DNA of 64,000 nucleotides, from positions 62,585,282 to 62,649,281 of the forward strand of contig NC_090729.1 of NCBI RefSeq assembly GCF_036898095.1, given 5' to 3'. This DNA comes from Palaemon carinicauda (lineage: Eukaryota; Arthropoda; Malacostraca; Decapoda; Palaemonidae). Shown here piece after piece: positions 36,641 through 48,620 of the stretch. Each line of letters begins with the position of its first letter. The first letter of the stretch is position 1. A program made the translations under genes and the position numbers. The notes beneath the pieces are model-generated. The model ran no database searches, was not told where the DNA came from, and worked only from the letters and a program-made list of their open reading frames with translations.

Positions 36641-37682
36641 GCTCTGATCCTAGGTTTATTTCCAAAGGTTCAGAAATTAACTGCCTTTGTTTTATCACAG
36701 ACAACACAAACCCTTCATTTCATAATTTTCTTACTCTAGCGGTTAGAAAAAGATTTGGGATCTCAAAAGGCAATCTGGAATTCTTAGAAGAATACAAGGC
36801 TAAGTCAACTAGAAGACAATATGAGGCTTCCTGGAAAAAGTGGGTTGCGTTTGTCAAAGCAAAAGGACCGAAAGAAATTCCAATGAACTTCTGTCTGTCC
36901 TTCTTTGTCCACCTTCATAGCCAAGGTCTGGCGGCCAATATGATAAATACGTGCAAGTCAGCCTTGACTAGGCCTCTCCTATATGCTTTTCAAGTGGATC
37001 TGGCGTATGAAATCTTTAATAAGATTCTGAAGGCATGCGCTAGGCTTAGACCCGCAGTATCACCAAAGCCCATCTCTTGGTCTTTGGACAAGGTTCTACA
37101 TTATGCCTCATCTGTGAACAATGAGGATTGTTCTCTTAAGGATCTAACCCAAAAGGTTATTTTTCTATTTGCTATAGCCTCTGGGGCTAGAGTTAGTGAG
37201 ATAGTGGTCCTATCCAAAGATGAGGGTCACATTCAGTTCACAGAAGTTGGGAGAACTGAATCTCTTTCCTGATCCATCCTTTTTCGCTAAAAACGAGCTA
37301 CCTACTAAGAGATGGGCTCCCTGGAGAATCTGCCCTCTGAAGGAAGATGTTTCTCTATGTCCTGTAGAGTGTCTTAAGGTCTATCTTCGTAGAACTTCAG
37401 ACTTCAGGGGAGGACAGCTCTTTGAATGAGAAACTTCTGTATCAAATTTATCCCTGAAAAAACTAAGGGCGAAGCTCACCTACTTTATTCGTAGAGCGGA
37501 TCTGGACAGTACTCCCGCAGGTCATGATCCGAGAAAGATTGCTTCATCACTGAACTTCTTTCAGTATATGGACTTTGAGCGTCTCCGTTCATACACTGCA
37601 TGGAAATCATCCAGAGTGTTTTACAAACACTATGCAAAACAAGTGCATGAACTGAAACACTTCGTAGTGGCGGCAGGTAGTG
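36250..37682 (+). pseudogene. DIRS tyrosine recombinase, copy 2, frameshifted
   Basis: The recombinase starts near 36670 with a core-binding part (LEFLEEYKAKSTRRQYEASW) and ASGARVSEIVVLSKDEG with the conserved Arg. A frameshift near 37245 moves the rest to another frame (FPDPSFFAKNELPTKRW), and a TGA at 37427-37429 follows. Then come the HDPRK box, TAWKSSRVFYKHYAKQV with the Tyr, and VVAAGS at the BEL junction. As in copy 1, the frame is open upstream across the RNase H region to 36250. The catalytic residues remain, but the frame breaks inactivate it. Confidence 0.85.
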
Positions 37683-38075
37683 TGTCAAATATTAATATCA
37701 TGTTGTGCAAAATTAGTCATTCATTTTAGTCATGCCTTTAGTAATTTGCTGTTAACCGTTTTCTTGTAGTAGTTTTCTAAGTTGGCGTTCCAAAATTATT
37801 TCGCTCAGAGTCTCTTGTATTTATTTCTATATATTTTAATGATTTGATCCTTAATTAATGGCTAAATAGTATACACAAATTATAAGACATTATTCTTAGT
37901 TTATTTGAGATCAGTGAACGTTGTTTTCTCTGATGATTTTAAATGTTATTATTTATAAAGTTTGTGGTTTTCTGAGAGGAAATTAAAGAGAAGAAGAAGG
38001 AGCCGCGTCTGATTCAACCCTTGAAAGCTACTGTCTATACCTTTAGTGATTCTAGTAATGTCCCCATAGTGGTCA
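37683..38075 (+). repeat. BEL/Pao 5' LTR
   Basis: 393 bp from TGTCAAATATTAATATCATG to CCCCATAGTGGTCA. It aligns throughout with the right LTR once the solo LTR there is removed. The many substitutions between the pair mean the insertion is not very recent. Confidence 0.92.
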
Positions 38076-38076
38076 T

Positions 38077-38093
38077 TTGGTGCCCAGATCTCG
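38077..38093 (+). promoter_or_regulatory. Primer-binding site of the BEL/Pao element
   Basis: TGGTGCCCAGATCTCGG lies two bases after the 5' LTR. TGG pairs with the CCA end of a tRNA, as expected for minus-strand priming. I cannot name the tRNA with certainty. Confidence 0.7.
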
Positions 38094-38201
38094 GAATTAG
38101 AACTATTAGTACCCGGTAAGAACTATCAGTAACTCTTTAGAAACTGCACCCAGTGATATAGTTAGAATGGAGCAGTTACATAGGCAGCTGCTCAGGGCTC
38201 G

Positions 38202-41200
38202 GTGACTAGAGTTAGTAATAGAATAGAGGACCTACTAGTACGAGACCCACCTCCTACCTCAAGCGATTTAGTAGAAGCTCTAGAAGAGATGGATAAAAGG
38301 CTCTTTAAACTAGAAGAAGTGCAGGATAAATTAGAAATACTACTCGATCCTGAGGAATTAGAAAATTACTTACAACAAGCAGATCGTGCACGGCATAGGG
38401 CTAGACAGACTAGGCTGCGATGTGCAAATAGGCTTAAAGATATTTCGGCAGCAGGTATCAGTGATGACGACCGTGGAAGTTCTGCAAGTACAGCTTCCAT
38501 TCATGCGAGGCTGCCAAAACTAGAATTACCAAGATTTGATGGTGAAATAACCCAATGGCAGAGTTCTGGGACCAGTTTTCGTCCCACATAGACAACACAG
38601 AGTTGCCAGTCATTAGTAAGTTGACCTACTTGCTATCCCTGTTAGACAGTCCTGCCAAGGATGTGGTGCAAGGCATGCCACACACCAGTGCCAGCTATAG
38701 AACAGTTGTCGACTTACTCAAGGAAAGATTTGGCAAGTCTGTGCATTATTCATGCTCATGTCCAAGCTCTTCTTTCCCTTCAAGTACCTGTCAACCATGG
38801 TAAGAGCTACACAAAACAACTTTGGAGACTTCGGGATGAAGTCATAAAGCGTACAAGAAGCTTAGATGCCCTTGAAGTAACAGGCAAGCAGTGTGAGGTT
38901 CTCCTAACCCCTATAATTGTGTCTCGGCTTCCAATGGAGTTGAGGCTACAATGGTCAAGAGAGTGTAGTGGCCATGAAAGTGATCTTGAATGGTTGTTAG
39001 AGTGGCTTAAAAGGGAAATAGAAGTGCTAGAAAGAAGTGAGATGTACAGAAAAAATATCCCAGCTTCTGGACCTCATGGTAGAAATGAGGAAAGAAAGAA
39101 TATTAATAGTAAAGATGGCAGAGATAATTTGTATACAACCTCTGCCTTACATGCAGTTTCTCAAAGTGAAGGTTCAAATTGTGTTTTTTGTATGAAGCTA
39201 AACCATAAATCTGAAAGGTGTTACAAGTTTTTAGCATTGGATGGGCAGCAGAGGTATGACAAGATAAGAGAATTAGGTGTTTGTTTTAAATGTTTGAATA
39301 AGGCCATATTTCTAAAAATTGTAAAGTAAGGTGTACTAAGTGTCAAGGTGGCCATAATGTAGTAATGTGTGGCATTAAGGTGAATATGGCCCCGCAAACA
39401 AAAGTAGAAAATGGTGATCACGTGGCACCTCCCTCAGCTAGTATGTTGTCAGGCCACTATAGTAATAAGACTGTATTACAAACGGCTAAGGTGAAGGTAA
39501 TGAATAATAAGGGAGGTTTTGTCACTGCTAAATTGTTGTTCGATAGTGGTTATGATCGCTCTTATGTTAGTAGTAAGTTTACAGAAATTTGTAAACCTGA
39601 ATGGGTTACTAGGACTGAAGCCCCTTACAGTAGCTTTGGTGGGCATAGCTCTGGTAAGAATATAGAAAGTAATGTTTACAAGTTAAATGTCTTGGATAAT
39701 AAAGGTAAAATTATTCCCATTTTTGCTGCAAGTATTCCAAAGATATGTAACCCCTTAGTTAGACCAGTAGTTCCAACCCACATCCTAGATGCTTTTAGTC
39801 ATTTAGATTTAGCAGATGACTTTGATGATAGTTCTCCTTTAGAAATAGATATTCTTATAGGTCTGGATTACTACTGGAGCCTCATGAATCCTAAAGATGC
39901 TGTACAGGTGGGGAAAACTGTTGCCATGAGTTCAGTGTTTGGTTGGGTTTTATCGGGAAATGTTGGCAAGGGGTGTAATTTTACTAAGGTTGTAAGTACG
40001 TCATCATTATCAGACTTTGTGTCCTCATCTCCCCAGCTCTTAAGTATATCAGGGGTATCCGATGCTGATATGTCATATTTTTGGGATTTAGAAACTATTG
40101 GTATTACTAGAAAGGTATATAAATAAGATATCATGGAAAGTGTAGTTCAAGAGTTTGAAGATAAAATAGATTTTGTAAATGGCAGGTATGAAGTTCAGTT
40201 GCCTTGGAAAAATAACAGTATTAAGGATTCATTGATGAGTAATGTAAATCAAGCAATGAAGAGATTAAATAAGCTTTTGGTTAGATTTGATAAAGATGAA
40301 GATTTAAAGGATGCGTATATGAAGGTTTTTGATGAATATGAGTCCTTGGGGATAATTGAGGAAATTCCCTCTGAGGACTTGGTGTCACAGGGACTCATTT
40401 ATTACACGCCTCATAGACCTGTTGTTAAATTAAATAGCAGCACTACAAAGATACGTCCAGTTTTTGATGCTTCTGCTAAGGGGCCTAATGGAATCTCGCT
40501 TCATGATTGCATGTTGACAGGTCCTTCTCTAAACCCAGATTTAGTAGGGATATTGATTAGATTTAGATGTTGGCCGTACGTGATCTCTGCTGATGTTGTT
40601 AAGGCCTTTTTACAAATTAATGTTCACAGTCAGGACAAAAATTTCCATAGATTTTTGATGCCAGGTAAAGATGGAGTAAGGCATATGAGATTCAATAGAG
40701 TTGTTTTTGGCAACACCTCAAGCCCATTTCTACTAAATGTTGTTGTTAAACACCATTTAAGCAATTACTCAGAATGTGAAGCTGTTCAAGATTTAAAAAG
40801 AGATATGTACGTGGACAATTGGTTTAGCGGAGCTGATACTGTAGAAGAAGTAGCAACTAAATTTAAGACTGCATATGACATTATGGCTGATGCTAATATG
40901 TCCCTTGAAAAGATTTCTTCCAATAGTGTAGTAATTGCTTCTAAATTTAAGGACAAAATGCAAATTTTGAGTGATGATGAAATTAATATGGTGCTAGGTC
41001 TTAAATGGTCAAATTATGATGATACATTTTCTTATTGTGGTCTTCATCTAGGTCCTGATTTTGAAATTTCATATACAAAGAGAACTGTCTTGAGTTTGAT
41101 AGCTAAGGTGCTTGATCATTGTGGGTTTATCAGCCCCTTTATAATGTATGTAAAGATAATATTCCAGGATATATGGAAGTTGGGTATTTCTTGGGATGAC

Positions 41201-43525
41201 AAGTTGCCAGATGAATTAGAGAGAAAGTTCAAGAAATGGATTGATAGTACTAGATACTTGAGTTCCCTAGCTATAAGGAGATGTTATTTTACGAATGTAC
41301 CTTGGAAGAGTATTAAACACATTGAAATACGTGGATTTGGAGATGCCTCTGAGAAGGGATTTGGTGCATGTATATACTGAAGGGTTTGTCTTGGAAATGA
41401 TTGTCAATCATCACTTGTCATGTCTAAAGCCAGAGTAGCACCAATTAAGAAACTTACCCTTCCTAAATTGGAATTAATGGGAGCCTTATTGTGTGCTAGA
41501 TTGGTAAGATTTGTCGAAAGGGCTCTGGATTTTAAGATCAAACCTGGGATTGTATGTTGGACAGATTCAACTATAACTTTAGGATGGATAAGGAGTGATT
41601 CAGTGACAAGGGATGTGTTTGTTAACAACAGAGTTAGAGAAATTCTGCACTTGACACCTCCCAGTCACTGGCATCACTGTAGTGGATCAAATAATCCGGC
41701 TGACTTGATGACTAGAGGGTTACTAGTGGAAAAAACTTGTTGGAAATAACCTTTGGTTTAGTGGTCCTTGTAATTTGTCGGATCCTACATTTAGTATTCA
41801 GGGCGGTGATAACTCCATTATTGTTAATGAGACTAAATTATGAATCTGAAGACCATCTAGTATGCTTAAGTGTCCAGACTGCAACTCCCATGTTTGATGT
41901 TGAAAAATACAATAATCTTAATAAGTCAATAAGAATTGTTGGGTATGTTCAAAGGTTTATAAGCAATTGTAAAGCAAAAGGGTCAGGGTTTGCTGTGAAT
42001 ACTGGTGGTTTTACTACTGAAGAATTAGATAAGGCTAAAGCAAGGTTGATTTATGTAGTGCAAAGAGAAGCTTTCCCCAGTGAAATCCAAGCTTTGTCTG
42101 ATCAAAGGTTGATTCCTAAAAATTCTAAATTAAGAAAATTGGATCCATTTATTGATGATAAAGGTATTGTGAGGATAAAGGGTAGACTTCAGTTTTCTGA
42201 CTTGAGTTATGAGTCAAAACACCCAGTCATTTTTCCTAAAGGACATTTCTCCAAGCTTTTAGTACAGTTTCAACATAAGTTTCTAAAACATGCTGGTGTA
42301 AACAGCATTGTTTCATCATTAAGATCTAGTTTTAATGTAACTGGTGTAAGAAGAATGGCTAAGACTGTTGTACGGGAGTGTCTAGATTGTTGCCTGCACG
42401 ATAGCCGTCCTTGTAGTCAACCTGCTGCCCCATTGCCTGATTTGAGGGTTACTCCAGCACCCCCCCCCCCCCTTTGCAGTTACAGGTATAGATTTTGCAG
42501 GGCCAGTATTTAGTGCTGATTATCCAGGAAAGAAATTATATATGTTGCTTTTTACTTGTGCTATAGTTAGAGCAGTGCATCTGGAACTCACGGAGTCCAT
42601 GCCATTGGTCGATTTTATGGAGGCTTTACAGAGACTTGCTGCTCGTCGAGGTATTCCGATCGTAATTTATTCTGATAATGCCAAAACCTTTGTCGCAGCC
42701 TCCTCGGAAGTGCAGTAGGGATTTGGACACTTAGCACCTAAATGGAGGTTTAACGTACCAAGATCACCATGGTGGGGAGGTTGGCTTGAGAGACTTGTAG
42801 GGTCAGTTAAAGTAGCCTTGAAAAAGACTTTGGGAATTAGATATGTAAGTAAGAATGAATTAGAGACTACTCTTGTAGAAATTGAGGCATGCATAAACTC
42901 TCGACCTCTGACCTTTGTGAGTGATGAGCCAGACTTTGAACATTATCTTACCCCTTCTCATTTTATTCTTGGTAGGAATATAACTTCTAAACCCCCTGTT
43001 GACATTGAACCATATGTTGTAACTCCAGATGATCTACGTGGTAGAGAAGAAACTGGAAACAAAAGGTTGAAACAGTTTTGGAATGTGTGGAGGAAAGATT
43101 ACATAGCAAATCTACCTTTTGTAGTTAAGGGGTTTAACCAAAAATATAGATTGAATGTTGGTAGCACTGTGCTTGTTAAAGAAGATCATATGCCCAGATT
43201 ACAGTGGCCTATTGGAGTTATTGTAAATGTATACCCTGGAAGGGATGGGTTGATTCGCAGTGTTGATGTTAAAACTAGGAAAGGTATTGTTAACAAATCA
43301 ATACAAAGACTTCATGATTTGGAGATCAATGCTTACTTGAACCCTGGTTTAAAGAATCTTTCTGTGGAAGTCCCTGAACATGTAAATGATAATTCTTTAG
43401 TGAATATTGATGTAATAGATGATAAGACAGCTGAAAAGAATCCTAATAGAAATACTGTTGTTGATGGTAACATGTATTCTAAGAAGGGTCGCCAAATTAA
43501 AAGACCTCACAAATTAGATTTGTAA
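38202..43525 (+). pseudogene. BEL/Pao gag-pol polyprotein, several frameshifts
   Basis: Domains in order: coiled-coil gag (LEEVQDKLEILLDPEELENY); DUF1759-like gag (LPKLELPRFDGEITQW, SKLTYLLSLLDSPAKDVVQG); two zinc knuckles (CFKCLNKAHISKNC, frameshifted near 39305, and CTKCQGGHNVVMC); a DUF1758 protease (LLFDSGYDRSYVSS); RT (MRFNRVVFGNTSSPFLLN, YVDNWFSG). Then Peptidase_A17/RNase H (GFGDASEKGFG, CWTDSTITLGWI), an integrase zinc-binding part (HKFLKHAGV..CLDCC) and a DDE core (GIDFAGPVF, YSDNAKTFVAA, LVEIEACINSRPL). A DUF5641 tail (FWNVWRKDYIANLPF) ends at 43525. Lesions include frame changes near 38570, 38750, 39305, a stop after 40126, one at 41380, a shift near 41745, a poly-C shift near 42460 and TAG at 42717. 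YVDN for YVDD is common in this clade. Confidence 0.9.
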
Positions 43526-43710
43526 ATGACTTGTTTGAATAATTTGAGTTGTATTGTGACTTCAGTTGATGGTACAGTATGTTATAACTTACAGGCTTGT
43601 TATTGTTCCTATGTTAGGATGGGTTGTCCATATAAATATCCAGACACCCACTCATCTCCTTAGTGTGAAACTTGTTAAGATAAGTGCCTTCGCCCTTATG
43701 GTGGGGAGAA

Positions 43711-44358
43711 TGTCAAATATTGATATCGTGTCATGCAAAATTAGTCATTCATTTTAGTCAGGCCTCTAGTAATTTGCTGTCAGCCGTTTTCTTTCAGTAG
43801 CTTCCACCGTTCCAAAATCATTTCGCTCACATTCTCTTGTATTTATTTCTATATATTTTAATGATTTGATCCTTAATTAATTGCTGATAGTATACACAAA
43901 TTATAAGACATTATTCTTAGTTCATTTGAGATCAGTGAACGTTATTTTCTCTGATGATTTTAAATGTTGTTATTGTTTATAAAGTTTGTGGTTTGCTGTG
44001 TACCAACCGTGTGTCACACGATCGTACATAAATTATTTTGTATATATTATGCTTGTATCTGCGCTCTTCCCTCGCGCTAAAAAGAACCCGAATAATCATG
44101 TCTGCGATTTTCCTCTGTAACATTGTCATTTCGTCGAACATTTATTTTCCTGTTGCCTTGAGGTTTTGTATATAAAGGAAAGTGTTCTTTAATATAGTAC
44201 TCAGTTGATTGCATCCTGCCTTTGAGTTCACAACCCTCTCTCGGCCCGTCACAGCTGAGAGGAAATTAAAGAGAAGAAGAAGGAGCCGCGTATGATTCAA
44301 CCTATGAAAGTTACTGTCTAACCTTCAGTGATTCATAGTAATGTCCCCATAGTGGTCA
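43711..44358 (+). repeat. BEL/Pao 3' LTR, interrupted
   Basis: Starts TGTCAAATATTGATATCG after the polypurine tract and ends CCCCATAGTGGTCA. A 255-bp foreign solo LTR with a 4-bp duplication interrupts it at 43999-44253. Confidence 0.92.
43999..44253 (+). mobile_element. Solo LTR, family S, inside the BEL 3' LTR
   Basis: 255 bp from TGTACCAACCGTGTGTCACA to CTCTCTCGGCCCGTCACA, flanked by GCTG at 43995-43998 and 44254-44257. The intact 5' LTR shows the uninterrupted site. It contains a TATATAAAGG promoter-like box near 44170. TG...CA ends and a 4-bp duplication suggest a Ty3/gypsy-type parent. A second copy lies at 53173-53426. Confidence 0.92.
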
Positions 44359-45769
<1,411 letters not shown>

Positions 45770-46160
45770 AAGCGGGCCGGGGCACCAACCGCCCATTGAG
45801 ATACTGTCACTAGAGAGTTATTGGTTCCTTTGACTGGCCAGACAGTACTACATTGGAGCCTTCTCTGGATACGGTGCATTTTCCCTTTACCTACACATAC
45901 ACCGAATAGTCTGACCTATTCTTTACATATTCTCCTCTGTCCTCATACACCTGACAACACTGAGAGAGATTACCAAACAATTCTTCTTCGCTCAAGGGGT
46001 AAACTACTGCACTGTAGTTGTTCAGTGGTTACTATCCTCTTCGTAAGGGTAGAAGAGACTTTAGCTACGGTAAGCCGCTCTTTTAGGAGAAGGACACTCC
46101 AAAAGCAAACCATTGTTCTCGAGTCTTGGGTAGGGCTGTAGCCTTTGTACCAATAGTAAC

Positions 46161-46195
<35 letters not shown>

Positions 46196-46220
46196 TAATA
46201 ATAATAATAATAATAATAAT
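45770..46220 (+). repeat. AAT-tailed short interspersed repeat, near full-length 5' part
   Basis: The body (CTTTGACTGGCCAGACAGTA, CACATACACCGAATAGTCTG, CTTCGTAAGGGTAGAAGAGA, TCTCGAGTCTTGGGTAGGGC) runs into an (AAT)n tail at 46157-46220. Complementary pieces of the same family occur at 54154-54465 and 61170-61480. The repeated 3' AAT tail suggests LINE-mediated mobilisation. I see no clear tRNA boxes. I recall it as abundant in shrimp sequences, which is memory rather than a search. Confidence 0.65.
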
Positions 46221-46609
46221 ATCACGAGATGTGAAGCATCAGCAAAGGCAAATAACACGATTGGTGATGCTGAATTTACATTCATGGAATTACACACAAT
46301 TATGCCGAAAGATTTCCATAACCTGACATTTGTAGGACCTAGGTCGTTGAATATAATTACTACAGGAAAACTCGCTAATTCTTTCTCAATTATAGTATAA
46401 TTTTTGGAGTTTAAAGAGTATCTTTGTCAAAACTATATTCTTAGGCAATGCTACAATGGTCAAATGACTAGTTGGAAACACGCTTAGAATTATTTCTAAT
46501 TTGTGATGTCCTGAATTTTTCTCCGACTTATTGAAATTAATGATTCTAGGCCCGATGGAATGGGCCGATGACAAGACCTGAAGAGGTTTGCTTTCCAAAA
46601 CTATTCAGG

Positions 46610-47352
46610 ATTCAATAAAATATGATCACAATTTTAAGTTTATTACAAAAATAATCATTTGATAAAGAAAAAACACACACAATAACACTTCAGGCAAATA
46701 GAAAGTTAGATCTGTCACCCTTAGGGGGTTTTCAACATGTGCTCATGAAACACAGAGTCCACGTTGGACTGAATAAGACTAAGTTTCGAAAATATAATAA
46801 CAAATCTATGATAAATCACATACCAAGGCCTACAGGCATTATTTGAGGCATAAAACTAATCCCCAATCTCAAGGGTGACAATTTTACAGAGCGATACAAA
46901 TGTACATACACAGACTCACAAAGGAACCGACCTGGTATCATGGTGGCTAGGAGCCGGAGACGGAGAGACTCACAAACTCATAAGCGTACTTTCATAGTTG
47001 GATGGATCTATAGGCAGGAATGAACAAGCGTTGTTCAGGACAGCTCCGAGGAAAACTACTGTCTCCCGCGCTAACTAAAGTGTCCTTGTGAGATGCGCGG
47101 GAACTCTTACGTTATTTATTCAATAAGGGGTTTGATAGAGTTTCTCTATCGACTACAAGACAGAGAAACAGTCAAAGTCTTACGTCAGATCAAAGGGTAA
47201 ACTTAAAACTTCGGCTGAAGGCCATAATTTGCCAGAATCCAACAAACTAGAGAGTCCTTGGCTCTAAACATATACATCGATATTTTTGTCATGGTAAAAC
47301 AATACAATATCATTTTCATAATTTGTAAATAACAAAAGCTTCGTTTCTCTGA
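46610..47352 (-). repeat. Probable LTR (gypsy-like) on the minus strand
   Basis: On the minus strand, GGTGGGGAAGGAGCGGG (polypurine tract) is directly followed by TGTCAGAGAAACGAAGC, a typical 3' LTR start. Downstream is a GC-rich segment with CTCCGTCTCCGGCTCC and later TAATAAACTTAAAATTGTG, resembling a polyadenylation region. The far end near 46610 is a guess; no partner LTR is in the window. Confidence 0.45.
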
Positions 47353-48288
47353 CACCCGCTCCTTCCCCACCAGGTGGTTGAAATTTACGCCACAATACCG
47401 TCACGTATTGGACAACACTCCTTCATAGAAACGCCCGCGAGATCTTCCAGTCTTACCCTAATTTAACGAAATGTTTGTGGAGTTAAATGGCGGGGATTTC
47501 GAATGATCAGTTCGAAACTCCCGACATGTGCTTTGATAATTTGATAACGGTCTTTAAGATTTATGGTTCGATATTCGATAGCACAACTATCTAATGCAGG
47601 AAGGGAGGAAAAGAGTGGAATACTGAATACCAGCTTCTTTATATGCAAACTGTGAAATAATAAATACCGAAAACAAAGGCTGGTAAATAGAGCGTAGTGT
47701 GATGTGACGTCATCAATCACTGCATGGCTAGTCTGAGCTAGAGGACACAGTTTGGGTCGCTGCTGGATAGACCTGGTATTCCATAGACCTTGCCGTTAGA
47801 GATACCACGTTTTGGTTTTAGGGTTCTATTTACCGAAACTAAATTGTCAGCTTTTTATTTTCATACTTCAACAGCTTCATTTTTTTCTCTTGCTTGATTC
47901 TGTTACACATTATCTTAACATGTTCTACGTCTTTTAAAAACTTTTTATTTGACATTATACTTTCATGTTCTTGTAGCTTCTAGTATGATGTTGCGGTCAA
48001 ATAAATTCCAGCTTTATTTTTTCATATTTTTATGAACTAGAGCACAATGGATTATATGGATGAGTGCTAAATCGTTTCCCGTTCATGGGATCGATCATTG
48101 GTCTCTTGCTTCTGGGAGGTGAAACTGGATTCAATATAATTCAACCTATGTTTTTACCGATAGTGAATTGGTGCTTCAATTCCCTCCTAATTCGATCCCA
48201 TAAAATAGTTATATTCAAGCATTAGTCCTGGATGGTTAATTCACGAAGAACAGCCTGGTAGAGAACATTGTATAAAAGGTAAGCTTCT
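47353..48288. other. Region upstream of the probable LTR; no firm gene
   Basis: An 85-codon minus frame (47463-47720) ends about 110 bp before the polypurine tract and could be the C-terminus of that LTR element's last gene (residues YRTINLKDRYQIIKAHV), but I do not recognise it. The rest is AT-rich. Confidence 0.3.
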
Positions 48289-48292
48289 CCAG

Positions 48293-48542
48293 TGTGTGAT
48301 ATACCTCCAAATGTCTATATTTACTTGTTTACTAGTTATTTAATGGGTTGTTCGGAAATTACAATGTAATGGTAATTGGTTTCAAATGTAAATAAACAAG
48401 CGAGAGTTTTGTAAATACTTTTCTTCTCTATGTATGTAATGAATATTGTTAGTCTGTTTAGCCGTCAGTTTGTATAATAACCTCTTATTAAAGAGGCCTA
48501 TCATTGTTCGTGTTTCTTTGGCAGCCTACAAGAGATTAAACA
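48293..48542 (+). repeat. Gypsy 5' LTR
   Basis: 250 bp from TGTGTGATATACCTCC to GAGATTAAACA. It is followed by TAGCGCAGTGAGTAGGATCT, which looks like a primer-binding site with one change (TAG for TGG). Confidence 0.88.
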
Positions 48543-48620
48543 TAGCGCAGTGAGTAGGATCTGTTCCACTGGTGGAATGATAGTAGTCAGAAGTGATTTA
48601 AAATTTAAGATTAGATTGAC

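Larger units (their letters stand above)
29113..37682 (+). mobile_element. DIRS-like retrotransposon, copy 2, decayed and 3'-truncated
   Basis: Plus-strand relative of copy 1. It has a 5' ITR from 29113 (TTTTTGGGCTCAAGCC), split by a TTAA-flanked insertion, then a long leader, gag, RT/RNase H remnants and tyrosine recombinase. It stops abruptly at the BEL/Pao LTR at 37683 just after the recombinase. No 3' ITR or ICR is visible. Confidence 0.88.
37683..44358 (+). mobile_element. BEL/Pao LTR retrotransposon
   Basis: Two LTRs (37683-38075 and 43711-44358, the latter enlarged by an inserted solo LTR) flank a primer-binding site, a gag-pol region with BEL/Pao domains, and a polypurine tract (GGTGGGGAGAA, about 43700-43710). 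The termini are TG...CA. The 5-bp flanks differ (TAGTG and ATCTT), so no target duplication is visible. It abuts the truncated DIRS copy 2. Confidence 0.92.
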
